Source: JBIQLO01 sp044464175
GTDB lineage: Bacteria > Planctomycetota > Phycisphaerae > Tepidisphaerales > Tepidisphaeraceae
DNA length: 30,672 nt
Assembly (NCBI GenBank): GCA_044464175.1
Contig: JBIQLO010000016.1
Span: 1-30,672 of the forward strand
Reading direction: 5' to 3'
Both the position numbers and the translations under genes were made by a program. Of this stretch, positions 17,140 to 23,483 are shown one piece after another. The stretch's first letter is position 1. The number at the start of each line of letters is the position of its first letter. The notes under the pieces were generated by a model. It saw only the letters and a program-made list of their open reading frames with translations, was not told the origin of the DNA and searched no databases.

Positions 17140-17164
17140 GTAGGGTCCGCACCCCGTGCGGACC
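17140..17164 (+). repeat. REP-like hairpin with 5' GTAG foot
   Basis: GTAG (17140-17143), stem GGTCCGCAC (17144-17152), loop CCC, stem GTGCGGACC (17156-17164): a perfect 9-bp stem. It forms a pair with the hairpin at 17196-17217, whose arms can also pair with it. Confidence 0.75.
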
Positions 17165-17195
17165 GACTCGGCGCAAAACATTCCCTCGCCTAAGA

Positions 17196-17217
17196 GGTCC
17201 GCAGAGGGCTGCGGACC
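17196..17217. repeat. Second GGTCCGCA hairpin
   Basis: Perfect arms GGTCCGCA (17196-17203) and TGCGGACC (17210-17217) around GAGGGC. It shares its arm sequence with the preceding GTAG hairpin, as in the two-unit arrangement of bacterial interspersed mosaic elements. It lacks GTAG at its own foot. Confidence 0.65.
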
Positions 17218-17264
17218 CTGCTGACTGTGCGTTTGATGGGGCACCCGGCGGCGGCTTAAAGACG

Positions 17265-17332
17265 CCAGAGGGCACAGAGAAGGAGAATAAATAATTCCTC
17301 TCTGTGCCCTCTGTGTCTCTGAGGTGATTTTT
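17265..17332 (-). terminator. Hairpin after the fibronectin-like gene (CACAGAG family, inverted copy)
   Basis: Arms CAGAGGGCACAGAGA (17266-17280) and its complement (17299-17313) form a perfect 15-bp stem, extended past one bulge, with an AT-rich loop. Read on the minus strand it lies about 14 nt after the stop at 17346 and reproduces the order of the copy behind ppdK (ACAGAGGGCAC, GAGAGGA). The two convergent genes therefore end in the same palindrome. Confidence 0.6.
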
Positions 17333-17345
17333 CCGCTCACGAACC

Positions 17346-18017
17346 TCACGCGGCCTTGCGGATCATCGGCAAACTGCCGCCGGCGGCGCCCGCGCCGCCG
17401 GTGCCGAACTGCACGAGGAACTGGTTGGCCAGCCCCTGCTTGTCCGAGCGCACGGCGGTGATGGTGTAGGTCACGCTGGCCGATCCGGCCGGGAGGGTGG
17501 TGTCGGTGAAGCGCCGCTCCCCGACGCTGCCCAGCAGGACCGTCGCCCCGCTCCCATCCGTGCGGCGGATCTCATAGCGCACGCCCGCCCCGTCGGCCGG
17601 GTTGAGGCACTTCCAGCTCAGCCCCAGGCTCCCGCCGGCGCGCAGCTGCACCTCGGCGTCATACGGCTTGCCGGGGGCGGGCAGGGGGGCGGGAATCTTG
17701 GGCGGGGGAATCTGCGCCGTGGCGTAGACCTGGTCCAAGGCGGTGGTCTGGGCGAAGGCTCGGATGGTGCGCACGAAGTTGCCCCCCCGATCGCTCATGG
17801 CGGCGTAGGCGGACTTGAACTCCACCTCCCGGGCGCGGGCCGCGGCGCGGGCGGCCTGGAGGGCTTGATACTTCAGCTGCACATCGCCCACCTCCTCGGA
17901 AAAGGCCGTCGCCGCCGTCGGCTCCAGGCCGATCTGGGCGGCGTTGAGACCCCACACCGGCGCGCGCAGGGCGTACCACGCCAGGCGGTCGGAAATTTTC
18001 TTCGGGACGGTGCTCAT
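17346..18017 (-). CDS. Fibronectin type III-like protein, function unknown
   Basis: 223 residues from MSTVPKKISDRLAWYAL. The N-terminal 105 residues look helical and Ala-rich (LKYQALQAARAAARAREVEFKSAYAAM). A proline-rich linker (PPPKIPAPLPAPGKPYD) follows, then a single fibronectin III-like beta sandwich (LGLSWKCLNPADGAGVRYEIRR ... FTDTTLPAGSASVTYTITAVRSDKQG), and a Gly-rich end. No signal peptide was seen. The start has AAGGAG seven nt upstream; the frame upstream to 18065 has none. Two-part helical plus FN3 proteins of this kind are seen in planctomycetes and verrucomicrobia, with no known role. The 21-bp array lies 180-350 nt upstream of its start. Confidence 0.75.
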   Translation of the reverse strand: MSTVPKKISDRLAWYALRAPVWGLNAAQIGLEPTAATAFSEEVGDVQLKYQALQAARAAARAREVEFKSAYAAMSDRGGNFVRTIRAFAQTTALDQVYATAQIPPPKIPAPLPAPGKPYDAEVQLRAGGSLGLSWKCLNPADGAGVRYEIRRTDGSGATVLLGSVGERRFTDTTLPAGSASVTYTITAVRSDKQGLANQFLVQFGTGGAGAAGGSLPMIRKAA

Positions 18018-18194
18018 GACGATTCTCCTTGGGGCCGTCGCCCGCGGGCAACCGGCCTCCTGCAAGATTCCGCCGAACCCGCCGGGCCTTGTCCCGGCTT
18101 CGCGGCGTCCCCCCCTACATCGCCCGCCCTCACCCCCCGCTTAACCGGAATAATCGCTTTTTTGTAATTTTTTTACCATCCCCCCGTCACAAAT

Positions 18195-18372
18195 ACGCCC
18201 GTCCCGGCCCCTTTGACGGCCGTCCCGACCCGTTTGACGGCCGTACCAACCCCTTTGACGGCCGTACCAAGTCTTTTGACGGCCGTTCCAAACCCCTTGA
18301 CGGCCGTACCAAGTCGTTTGACGGCCGTACCAAACCCCTTGACGGCCGTACCAAGTCCTTTGACGGCTGTCC
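18195..18372. repeat. 21-bp tandem array with 8-bp palindrome ACGGCCGT
   Basis: The octamer ACGGCCGT, which is its own reverse complement, begins at 18216, 18237, 18258, 18279, 18300, 18321 and 18342. One-mismatch versions lie at 18195 (ACGCCCGT) and 18363 (ACGGCTGT). Spacing is exactly 21 bp throughout, which is two turns of B-DNA. Between octamers, copies alternate between an ACCCCTT-type and an AGTCNTTT-type spacer, giving a 42-bp higher-order period from the third full copy. Edge copies are the degenerate ones. It resembles an iteron-like or operator array more than a gene. Confidence 0.9.
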
Positions 18373-18399
18373 GGCAGCGACGGATCACCCTCTAAAACC

Positions 18400-18422
18400 G
18401 TAGGGTGGGCCTTGGCCCACCC
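18400..18422 (+). repeat. REP-like hairpin with 5' GTAG foot
   Basis: GTAG (18400-18403) leads into GGTGGGCC, loop TT, GGCCCACC (ending 18421). Counting the G at 18403 with C at 18422 the stem is 9 bp and perfect. It lies between the 21-bp array and the small zinc-ribbon gene. Confidence 0.75.
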
Positions 18423-18477
18423 AATCAGCCGGGAGCCTTCCAATGCCGCAGGGCCACGGGCTACGCTCCGAAATTCC

Positions 18478-18678
18478 CTAATTGCCACCAAGCCTCTTCA
18501 GGCTATCCTTCAGGTCGTCGAGAGCCCTTTGGACTTGGCGGGCGCCATCTCCCGTAAATTTGATCTCCGCGCCGCAAAAGGAACATCTTCGGGATCTACC
18601 AGAACGCATATCTTCCAGACGCTGCTTCAACTTGCGGTTGCAGTTGGGGCATTGAATCTCAAGTTCGAGCTTCTCCAT
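18478..18678 (-). CDS. Small zinc-ribbon protein (66 aa)
   Basis: Starts MEKLELEIQCPNC. Four cysteines in two CxxC pairs (10/13 and 32/35) frame a basic segment (NRKLKQRLEDMRSGRSRR), a zinc-ribbon pattern. It is followed by a charged helix (ARQVQRALDDLKDSLKRLGGN). The start is set by GGAGG eight nt upstream; the frame upstream to 18867 is only the reverse-frame shadow of the neighbouring restriction-gene fragment. Function is unknown; it could bind nucleic acid or act as an adaptor. It lies directly downstream of the truncated restriction-gene copy. Confidence 0.75.
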   Translation of the reverse strand: MEKLELEIQCPNCNRKLKQRLEDMRSGRSRRCSFCGAEIKFTGDGARQVQRALDDLKDSLKRLGGN

Positions 18679-18712
18679 CGGGGTGCCTCCGGTAAAAGAC
18701 GGTGTGAATTGT

Positions 18713-18965
18713 CTACATTTTCTGCACAAACTCCGCATCCAGAATCTCACGCACCGCGAAAAGTTTGATGATCCATCCGGTGCGGTTGTAGAAGGCCTGG
18801 GCTTCCGCCTCGGCGTCTCGGGTGTAGCCGAGGGCGACAAAGAAACCGCGACGGCGGCCATTTTCACCTTCGCGTTCCATGACGGCCTCGAAGGCGTCGA
18901 TGTCGGGGCGGCTCACCTTGTCCAATTGCTTGACCTGAATGGGGAACCAGTCGTCCGCGTAGAGC
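18713..18965 (-). pseudogene. Truncated copy of the methyltransferase-nuclease C-terminus
   Basis: The minus-strand frame gives YADDWFPIQVKQLDKVSRPD through to DAEFVQKM-stop, about 84 residues. It aligns without gaps to the last ~84 residues of the fused restriction-modification gene at 19694 (roughly 85% identical DNA). The match stops at TAGAGC (18960-18965), exactly where a GCCGGGTGCC palindrome begins, so the 5' part, including the GVDG aspartate, is missing. It keeps the QVK triad residues but has no plausible start or ribosome-binding site. A frame extending to 19015 reads through the palindrome (MPHRTHRFAGTP...) and is not a real N-terminus. Confidence 0.85.
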
Positions 18966-19059
18966 CGGGTGCCAGAGGTCGGCGTACCCGCAAACCTATG
19001 CGTTCGGTGTGGCAACGGCGTAGGTCTCGGAGTACCGCGACCTGTGGCACCCGGCCTCT
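18961..19059. repeat. Palindromic mobile element at pseudogene edge
   Basis: Left arm GCCGGGTGCC (18964-18973) pairs with GGCACCCGGC (19046-19055). Including the AGAG/CTCT flanks and the AGGTC...GACCT cores, the ~99-nt segment is two inverted units of the GGGTGCCACAGGTC family. Its left half matches the single unit at 16972-17024. It interrupts homology between the pseudogene and its parent gene. Confidence 0.7.
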
Positions 19060-19140
19060 TTCAATCTGCGGTTATTGCACGAAACACCCTACCTCGGAGG
19101 TTCAAGTCGTTCGCACGGAGTGCCTTTGGTCCGGGGAGTG

Positions 19141-19311
19141 CTATCCCAGCCGCGTGCACTCTTTACATCGCGGCTTGCCTGCGGTACCTGAGAGCTTGTG
19201 CTGCGGCTGAATATCTTTTCCGTACTTGCAATCGGTATGGTCATGGTATACCTCCCGATGGCTTGGAGGGTACTCCGGCGAGTTGGTGTGATATGGTGCT
19301 GTCCTGGACAT
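19141..19311 (-). CDS. Small Cys/His protein (56 aa)
   Basis: MSRTAPYHTNSPEYPPSHRE, then VYHDHTDCKYGKDI and GTAGKPRCKECTRLG. His 23/25 with Cys 28 and the CxxC at 49/52 could form a small zinc site. AAGGAG eight nt before the ATG gives strong start support, and the composition is that of a real protein. It follows the 62-residue gene by 57 nt on the same strand. I recall similar short 'YHTNSPEYPP...HREVYHDH' proteins in diverse bacteria but know no function. Confidence 0.7.
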   Translation of the reverse strand: MSRTAPYHTNSPEYPPSHREVYHDHTDCKYGKDIQPQHKLSGTAGKPRCKECTRLG

Positions 19312-19368
19312 GGGGAAACTCCTTTCAAAATGAGTTAATTGCTCGAAGAACAATGCTGGCTTCCTGCT

Positions 19369-19557
19369 TCAGCCGCCGCGCCCCGATTTGTTGTGTGTGC
19401 GATCGGCGATCTTAAAACTGCCGCCCGCTGCGGTCGGTGGAAGGGGCTTCCCTTTCACCCCGGTGATCTCCCTACCCGAAACTCCCCCACGTGGCCCAAT
19501 GACTTTGTATTGGGCCGAAACCGGAGCCGGAGTACCAGACTTCAAAGGCTTCTTCAT
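19369..19557 (-). CDS. Small GPRGG-motif protein (62 aa), YjzC-like
   Basis: MKKPLKSGTPAPVSAQYKVIGPRGG, then GREITGVKGKPLPPT and FKIADRTHNKSGRGG. The layout (SGTPAP..S..Y...GPRGG ... KG..LPPT) resembles the short YjzC-like family of unknown function; this is pattern recognition only. AAGGAG lies eight nt upstream of the ATG, and a good sigma70 promoter lies about 50 nt further upstream (19606-19633). It is likely the first gene of a small-protein transcript with the 56-residue gene. Confidence 0.72.
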   Translation of the reverse strand: MKKPLKSGTPAPVSAQYKVIGPRGGVSGREITGVKGKPLPPTAAGGSFKIADRTHNKSGRGG

Positions 19558-19605
19558 GGAATCTTCTCCTTTCTGCCCGTGGGCGTTGAATTGAACTATG
19601 ACCGA

Positions 19606-19633
19606 ACAATAAACTCGTTTTATCGAATGTCAA
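19606..19633 (-). promoter_or_regulatory. Sigma70-type promoter for the small-protein genes
   Basis: On the minus strand TTGACA (19633-19628), 16-nt spacer, TATTGT (19611-19606), in a locally AT-rich stretch. The predicted start near 19600 gives a leader of about 43 nt before the 62-residue gene. Confidence 0.6.
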
Positions 19634-19693
19634 GAAAAAACATCCACAAGGTATAGGGGAAGATGTTCCGCGCGGTACTAGGAGTAGGAGCTT

Positions 19694-21196
19694 TCACATC
19701 TTCTGCACAAATTCCTCATCTAGAATCTCCCGCACCGTCAGTAGCTTCACAATGCGCCCCGTACGGTTGTAGAAGGCCTGGGCTTCGGCCTCGGCGTCTC
19801 GGGTGTAGCCGAAGGCGACGAAGAAGCCGCGACGGCGGCCATTTTCACCTTCGCGCTCCATGACGGCCTCGAAGGCGTCGATGTCGGGGCGACCCACCTT
19901 GTCCATCTGCTTGACCTGAATGGGGAACCAGTCGTCCGCATAGAGCGTCCCATCCTCGGCGGGCTTGGTGCCAACGGGGAAGATGCGCCCGTCCACGCCC
20001 ATGTCCCCCACCTGCACCTTGTTGGGAATGCCGCCCAGGGCGATGACGGCCCAGTTCTCAAACTCGAACGGCGGCAGCTTGCGCAGTTTTTCCTCCGTCC
20101 AAGGCAGGTCCCGCACGACAAAGGCGTCCGTCTGGTGAGCCCGCCAGCGCGGCTCGCTCTCCTTCATCCCGCACACATCCCGCAATCGCTTGGCCATCAC
20201 CCGGCAGGCCGTGGGGGAGATGTCGATGCCGATCCATTGGCGGCCCAGATTCTGGGCGGCGACCAGCGCCGTGCCGCAACCGCAAAAAGCATCGAGAACG
20301 ATGTCGTTGTGGTTGGAACTGGCGTTGATGATGCGCTCCAACAGGGCCAACGGCTTTTGGGTGGGGTAGCCGAGTGCTTCACCTGCAGATTTAGAAAGCC
20401 CTCCGAGCGACGGAATGTCGTCCCAAATTGAATCGACTGGCACGCCCTTTAACTCTTTCTCGTAACGTTTGAGCTTTGGAATTCCGCCTTTGGGGGGAAA
20501 ATATATCCGCCCTTGCTGTGCAAGTTTTTCTAATTCCGCAGGAGTGGTAAACCAGTGCCTCCCTCGGCCAATCTTCGCCGGGTCAAACCCATGCCAGATC
20601 TCGCCTGTCTCTCCATCCCGTAATCCAGCAGCGGTGATATCTGCGCGCCAATGCTTCCCGCGTTCAGCTGCATATTCATCCTCATAGATGAAGTAGCGAT
20701 CTAGATATGCCTGCGGATAGGGTTTCAGTTCCGCATTGAACGTTGGTTCCCCACCGTTGGAATAGCGAAACAACACGTCATGAACGTGGCCAAATCCATG
20801 AGTGTCAGCGTGCGCGGTATGTCGTTTCCAAATAATTTCATTCTGAAAATTGTTCTCCCCAAAGATCACATCCAGCATAACCTTCACATAATGCGAGGCA
20901 TGCCAGTCGCAGTGGTAGTAGAACGAGCCGGTGGGTTTCAGTACGCGGGCCAGTTCGACGCAGCGGGGGCGCATGTACTCGATGTAGGCCTGCGTGGAGG
21001 CGTGCCGGTCTTCAAAGGCCCGCTTTTCCTTCCGCTCGCCCCAGAAGACTTCGTAGTTGCGGTTGGAGTTGAAAGGGGGATCAATATAGATCAAGTCGAT
21101 GCAGTGGTCCGGGAGCTTGGCCAGTTGTTCCAGGTTGTCGCCGCAGTAGATGGTGCGCGTGTCCAGCAGGGCCGAGGGTCGGGAAGTGTTCGCCAT
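19694..21196 (-). CDS. DNA methyltransferase fused to Mrr-like nuclease domain
   Basis: 500 residues from MANTSRPSALLDTR. The N-terminal amino-methyltransferase (N6-adenine or N4-cytosine) has permuted order: motif IV DPPF at 39-42 first, then motif I DAFCGCGT at 302-309, the beta-class arrangement. The TQKPLALLERII segment before motif I is typical. From about residue 375 there is a restriction-like domain: GDMGVDGRIFP (Asp 402) and DWFPIQVKQ (Q427-x-K429), then RRRGFFVAFGYTRDAEAEAQAF. This is the D...QxK pattern of the Mrr branch of PD-(D/E)xK nucleases. It may modify and cleave DNA, or may be a methyltransferase with a DNA-binding relic. The start is weakly supported; the frame reaches 21232. 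A decayed copy of its 3' end lies about 730 nt downstream of its stop. Confidence 0.88.
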   Translation of the reverse strand: MANTSRPSALLDTRTIYCGDNLEQLAKLPDHCIDLIYIDPPFNSNRNYEVFWGERKEKRAFEDRHASTQAYIEYMRPRCVELARVLKPTGSFYYHCDWHASHYVKVMLDVIFGENNFQNEIIWKRHTAHADTHGFGHVHDVLFRYSNGGEPTFNAELKPYPQAYLDRYFIYEDEYAAERGKHWRADITAAGLRDGETGEIWHGFDPAKIGRGRHWFTTPAELEKLAQQGRIYFPPKGGIPKLKRYEKELKGVPVDSIWDDIPSLGGLSKSAGEALGYPTQKPLALLERIINASSNHNDIVLDAFCGCGTALVAAQNLGRQWIGIDISPTACRVMAKRLRDVCGMKESEPRWRAHQTDAFVVRDLPWTEEKLRKLPPFEFENWAVIALGGIPNKVQVGDMGVDGRIFPVGTKPAEDGTLYADDWFPIQVKQMDKVGRPDIDAFEAVMEREGENGRRRGFFVAFGYTRDAEAEAQAFYNRTGRIVKLLTVREILDEEFVQKM

Positions 21197-21273
21197 GGAA
21201 ATAAGGATACGCAAGAGCCCGGCAGCGGGCAAATCACCACTTGCTTATGGCGCTGCCCACCTCTCGCACGGAT

Positions 21274-21302
21274 CAACAGGTCCGCTGACCTCGTGGCACC
21301 TC
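21274..21302 (-). repeat. Short GGTGCCAC-AGGTC palindrome
   Basis: On the minus strand GAGGTGCCACGAGGTC, AGCG, GACCTGTTG. The AGGTC/GACCT arms and the GGTGCCAC flank match the elements at 16972 and 18961, but the loop is 4 nt instead of 12. Confidence 0.5.
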
Positions 21303-21304
21303 AA

Positions 21305-21395
21305 AAAAGAAAAAATCCCCCATCTGCGTCCATCCGTGCCCCATCTGTGGCAAATATTCCTCTTCGTGCCTCCGTGGCTTCGTGGTTAATTTTCC
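21305..21395 (-). repeat. Dispersed 'CACGAAG...CAGATGGGGCAC' element, copy 2
   Basis: On the minus strand CCACGAAGCCACGGAGGCAC, then GCCACAGATGGGGCACGGAT and a run ending in GATTTTTTC. It matches the element at 17036-17100 in order and spacing, in opposite orientation. Confidence 0.55.
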
Positions 21396-21434
21396 TCCGC
21401 ACCGACAGGGCAGGCGAACAAGCCTCTCCTGCGT

Positions 21435-21440
21435 TATAAT
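21435..21440 (+). promoter_or_regulatory. Possible -10 box (TATAAT) close to the BatA-like start
   Basis: A perfect TATAAT ends 11 nt before the ATG at 21452, which would give a nearly leaderless mRNA. No good -35 hexamer is found at 16-18 nt and no strong ribosome-binding site is present. Weak evidence. Confidence 0.3.
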
Positions 21441-21451
21441 GAAGCCTGACC

Positions 21452-23473
21452 ATGGCCTGGCTTCCCCATTTTCTCAATCCCTGGACCGCCCTGGCGGCCG
21501 GGGCGATCGCGGCGGCGGCGCTGGTCGCCCTCTACTTTTTGAAACTCCGCCGCAGCGAGGCCCCCGTCTCCTCCACGCTGCTGTGGAAAAAGGCGATTCA
21601 GGACCTGCAGGTCAACGCCCCCTTCCAGAAGCTGCGCAAAAACCTGCTCCTGATCCTCCAGCTGCTGATGCTGCTGTTTCTGGCCGCCGCCCTGGCCCGC
21701 CCGGTGGTCCAGTTCACGCCGGGGGCCGGGGCGATCAACGTGATCCTGATCGACCGCTCCGGCTCGATGAACGCTGCCGACGGGGGCGCGGGGGGGCGGA
21801 CGCGGCTGGCCGAGGCCAAGCGCCGCGCCAAGGCCCTGGTCGGCACCATGGACCGCCACGCCCAGACGATGGTGATCGCCTTCGCCGACTCGGCCCAGGT
21901 GGTTCAGCCCTTCACCACCGACCACGCCGCCCTGATGCGCGCCATCGACGCCATCGAACCCACCGACCGCCCCACCCGCCTCAAACTCGCCTATCAGCTG
22001 GCCGAGGCGCAGGGCAAAGCGGCGGCCGGCGCCCCCGCCAGCAGCGCCCCGGCCGGGGGGGCCCAGGTCTGGCTCTACTCCGACGGGCGGGCCCTGGACC
22101 ACGATGAAGCGCATCTCAAAGGGCAACTCACCTTTGACGCCATCGGCTCGCCCGAGACGCCCAACATCGCCATCGTCGCCCTGGACGCCCGGCGCAACTA
22201 CAAGCAGCCGGAGCAGATCGAAGTCTTCACCCGCCTGGCCAACTTCGGCCCCAAACCCGTCCAGGCGGATGTGGAACTGAAGGTGGACGGGCAGATCGCC
22301 GCGGTCAAAAGCGTCTCCCTGGCCCCCCACCGCTGGGAGGACCCGCAGTGGGTCGCCGACCACCAGGGCGCCGCCGACGGGCGCGACCCCAACTACCTCG
22401 CCGCCGACAGCCTCAGCTTCACCCTCGACCTGCCCCACGCCGCCGTGCTGAGCGTGGAGCAGATGAACAAGCAGGCCGACGCCCTAACCGCCGACGACAG
22501 CGCCTGGCTGATCGTCCCGCCCCCCAAGCCGCTGCGCGTCCTGCTGGTGACGCCGGGCAACTTCTTCCTGGAACGCGCCCTCAAGAGCCTGCAACTAAAA
22601 GATTTCAAAACCCTCTCCCCCGCCGCCTACCAGCAGAAACCCCCGACCGACTTTGACGTCTACATCTTTGACCGCCATGCCCCGGATACCAAAACCCTCC
22701 CCCCCGCCGGGCGCTTCATCGACATCGACGCCCTGCCGCGCGGCATGGACCTCAAGCCGGTGATGCAGGGGGGCCGGCCCGTGCTGCTGCATGACCAGAA
22801 GGTGCTGGACTGGAAGCGCGACCACCCCATCCTCCGTCAGCTCATGCTCAACCGCCTCTACGTCGCCGACGCCCTGAAGCTGGAGGTCCCCTCGGCCGAC
22901 CCCATCCTCATCGACGGCACCACCGGGCCGCTGCTCCTGCTCCACCGGCAGGATCAGGCGGTCCACCTGGTCCTCCCCTTTGACCTGCTCCGCAGCAACT
23001 GGCCCGTGCAGCTGAGCTTCCCGATCTTCATGCACAACGCCCTGCGCTACATGGCCCTGGGCTCGGCCATGGACGTGCGCCAAAGCTACCGCCCCGGCGA
23101 CACCCCCGACCTGCCCCGCGCTGACCTCCTGCGGGCCGACCCCGCCCTCAAGCCGATCACCCTCACCGGACCCGGCGGCGCCCGCTCCGTCGCCGCCCCC
23201 AAGGAGGGGGATTTTGTCCTGCCCCCCCTCAATCAGGTGGGGCTCTACACCCTCAAGCCCTCCATCCCCGGCCATGAGCAACTGGCCGTCAACATGCTCA
23301 GCGCCCAAGAGAGCAACCTGATGCCTGCCGCCGCCCCGGCCGGGGGCCAGAGCCTCCAGGCGGCCGGGTCGATGCGCGGCCGCCTGGACCTCTGGTGGTG
23401 GATCATCGCCTGCCTCTTTCTCCCCCTGCTCCTGATCGAGTGGTACGTCTACACCCGCCGGGCGCACCTCTAG
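21452..23473 (+). CDS. BatA/VWA-domain inner-membrane protein
   Basis: 673 residues. The N-terminal BatA-type segment has two membrane helices (about 10-31 and 65-83) around APFQKLRKN. A von Willebrand A domain follows, with its metal site beginning DRSGSMN (Asp 101), then FADSAQVVQPFTTD. The middle is beta-rich and partly GATase-like (LRVLLVTPGNFFLERAL, GGRPVLLHDQ). A C-terminal helix (WWWIIACLFLPLLLIEWYVY) gives a short cytoplasmic tail. Such proteins normally sit with MoxR ATPase and DUF58 genes in aerotolerance (Bat-like) clusters; neither is visible here, so partners may be elsewhere. The role is inferred as envelope-associated scaffold or chaperone. Confidence 0.88.
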   Translation: MAWLPHFLNPWTALAAGAIAAAALVALYFLKLRRSEAPVSSTLLWKKAIQDLQVNAPFQKLRKNLLLILQLLMLLFLAAALARPVVQFTPGAGAINVILIDRSGSMNAADGGAGGRTRLAEAKRRAKALVGTMDRHAQTMVIAFADSAQVVQPFTTDHAALMRAIDAIEPTDRPTRLKLAYQLAEAQGKAAAGAPASSAPAGGAQVWLYSDGRALDHDEAHLKGQLTFDAIGSPETPNIAIVALDARRNYKQPEQIEVFTRLANFGPKPVQADVELKVDGQIAAVKSVSLAPHRWEDPQWVADHQGAADGRDPNYLAADSLSFTLDLPHAAVLSVEQMNKQADALTADDSAWLIVPPPKPLRVLLVTPGNFFLERALKSLQLKDFKTLSPAAYQQKPPTDFDVYIFDRHAPDTKTLPPAGRFIDIDALPRGMDLKPVMQGGRPVLLHDQKVLDWKRDHPILRQLMLNRLYVADALKLEVPSADPILIDGTTGPLLLLHRQDQAVHLVLPFDLLRSNWPVQLSFPIFMHNALRYMALGSAMDVRQSYRPGDTPDLPRADLLRADPALKPITLTGPGGARSVAAPKEGDFVLPPLNQVGLYTLKPSIPGHEQLAVNMLSAQESNLMPAAAPAGGQSLQAAGSMRGRLDLWWWIIACLFLPLLLIEWYVYTRRAHL

Positions 23474-23483
23474 CCCCGCCCGC

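Larger units (their letters stand above)
16876..17345. other. Palindrome cluster between convergent genes
   Basis: 470 nt between the ends of ppdK and the fibronectin-like gene, with no credible gene. It is made almost wholly of repeats: an outer pair of inverted CACAGAG hairpins (16884-16959 and 17265-17332) encloses a GGGTGCCACAGGTC palindrome (16972-17024), a 'CACGAAG...CAGATGGGGCAC' element (17036-17100) and two GGTCCGC hairpins (17140-17217). Confidence 0.7.
18018..18477. other. Non-coding region with 21-bp array and REP hairpin
   Basis: About 460 nt. It starts with the 5' leader of the fibronectin-like gene, including an A/T-rich patch at 18149-18178 that may hold its promoter, then the 21-bp array (18195-18372) and the GTAG hairpin (18400-18422). 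Open frames across the array on both strands come from the repeat length being a multiple of three. Confidence 0.6.
21197..21451. other. Divergent intergenic region with two repeat elements
   Basis: About 255 nt between the restriction gene and the BatA-like gene. It holds a GGTGCCAC/AGGTC hairpin (21274-21302), a CACGAAG/CAGATGGGGCAC element (21305-21395), and TATAAT at 21435-21440 just before the BatA-like start. Confidence 0.55.

Noticed and set aside
18195..18372. CRISPR array
   Set aside because: The unit is 21 bp with no unique 30-40 bp spacers, the spacers are near-identical, and there are no cas genes.
18173..18388. Repeat-encoded protein (VKGxGTA heptads) across the 21-bp array
   Set aside because: 21 is a multiple of three, so several frames on both strands stay open. 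The start is a GTG with a poor ribosome-binding site, and the DNA palindrome, not the peptide, is what is conserved.
18713..19015. Intact stand-alone 100-residue nuclease gene
   Set aside because: Its first ~16 residues come from the palindromic element, the GVDG half of the active site is missing, and no ribosome-binding site is present, so it is called a pseudogene.
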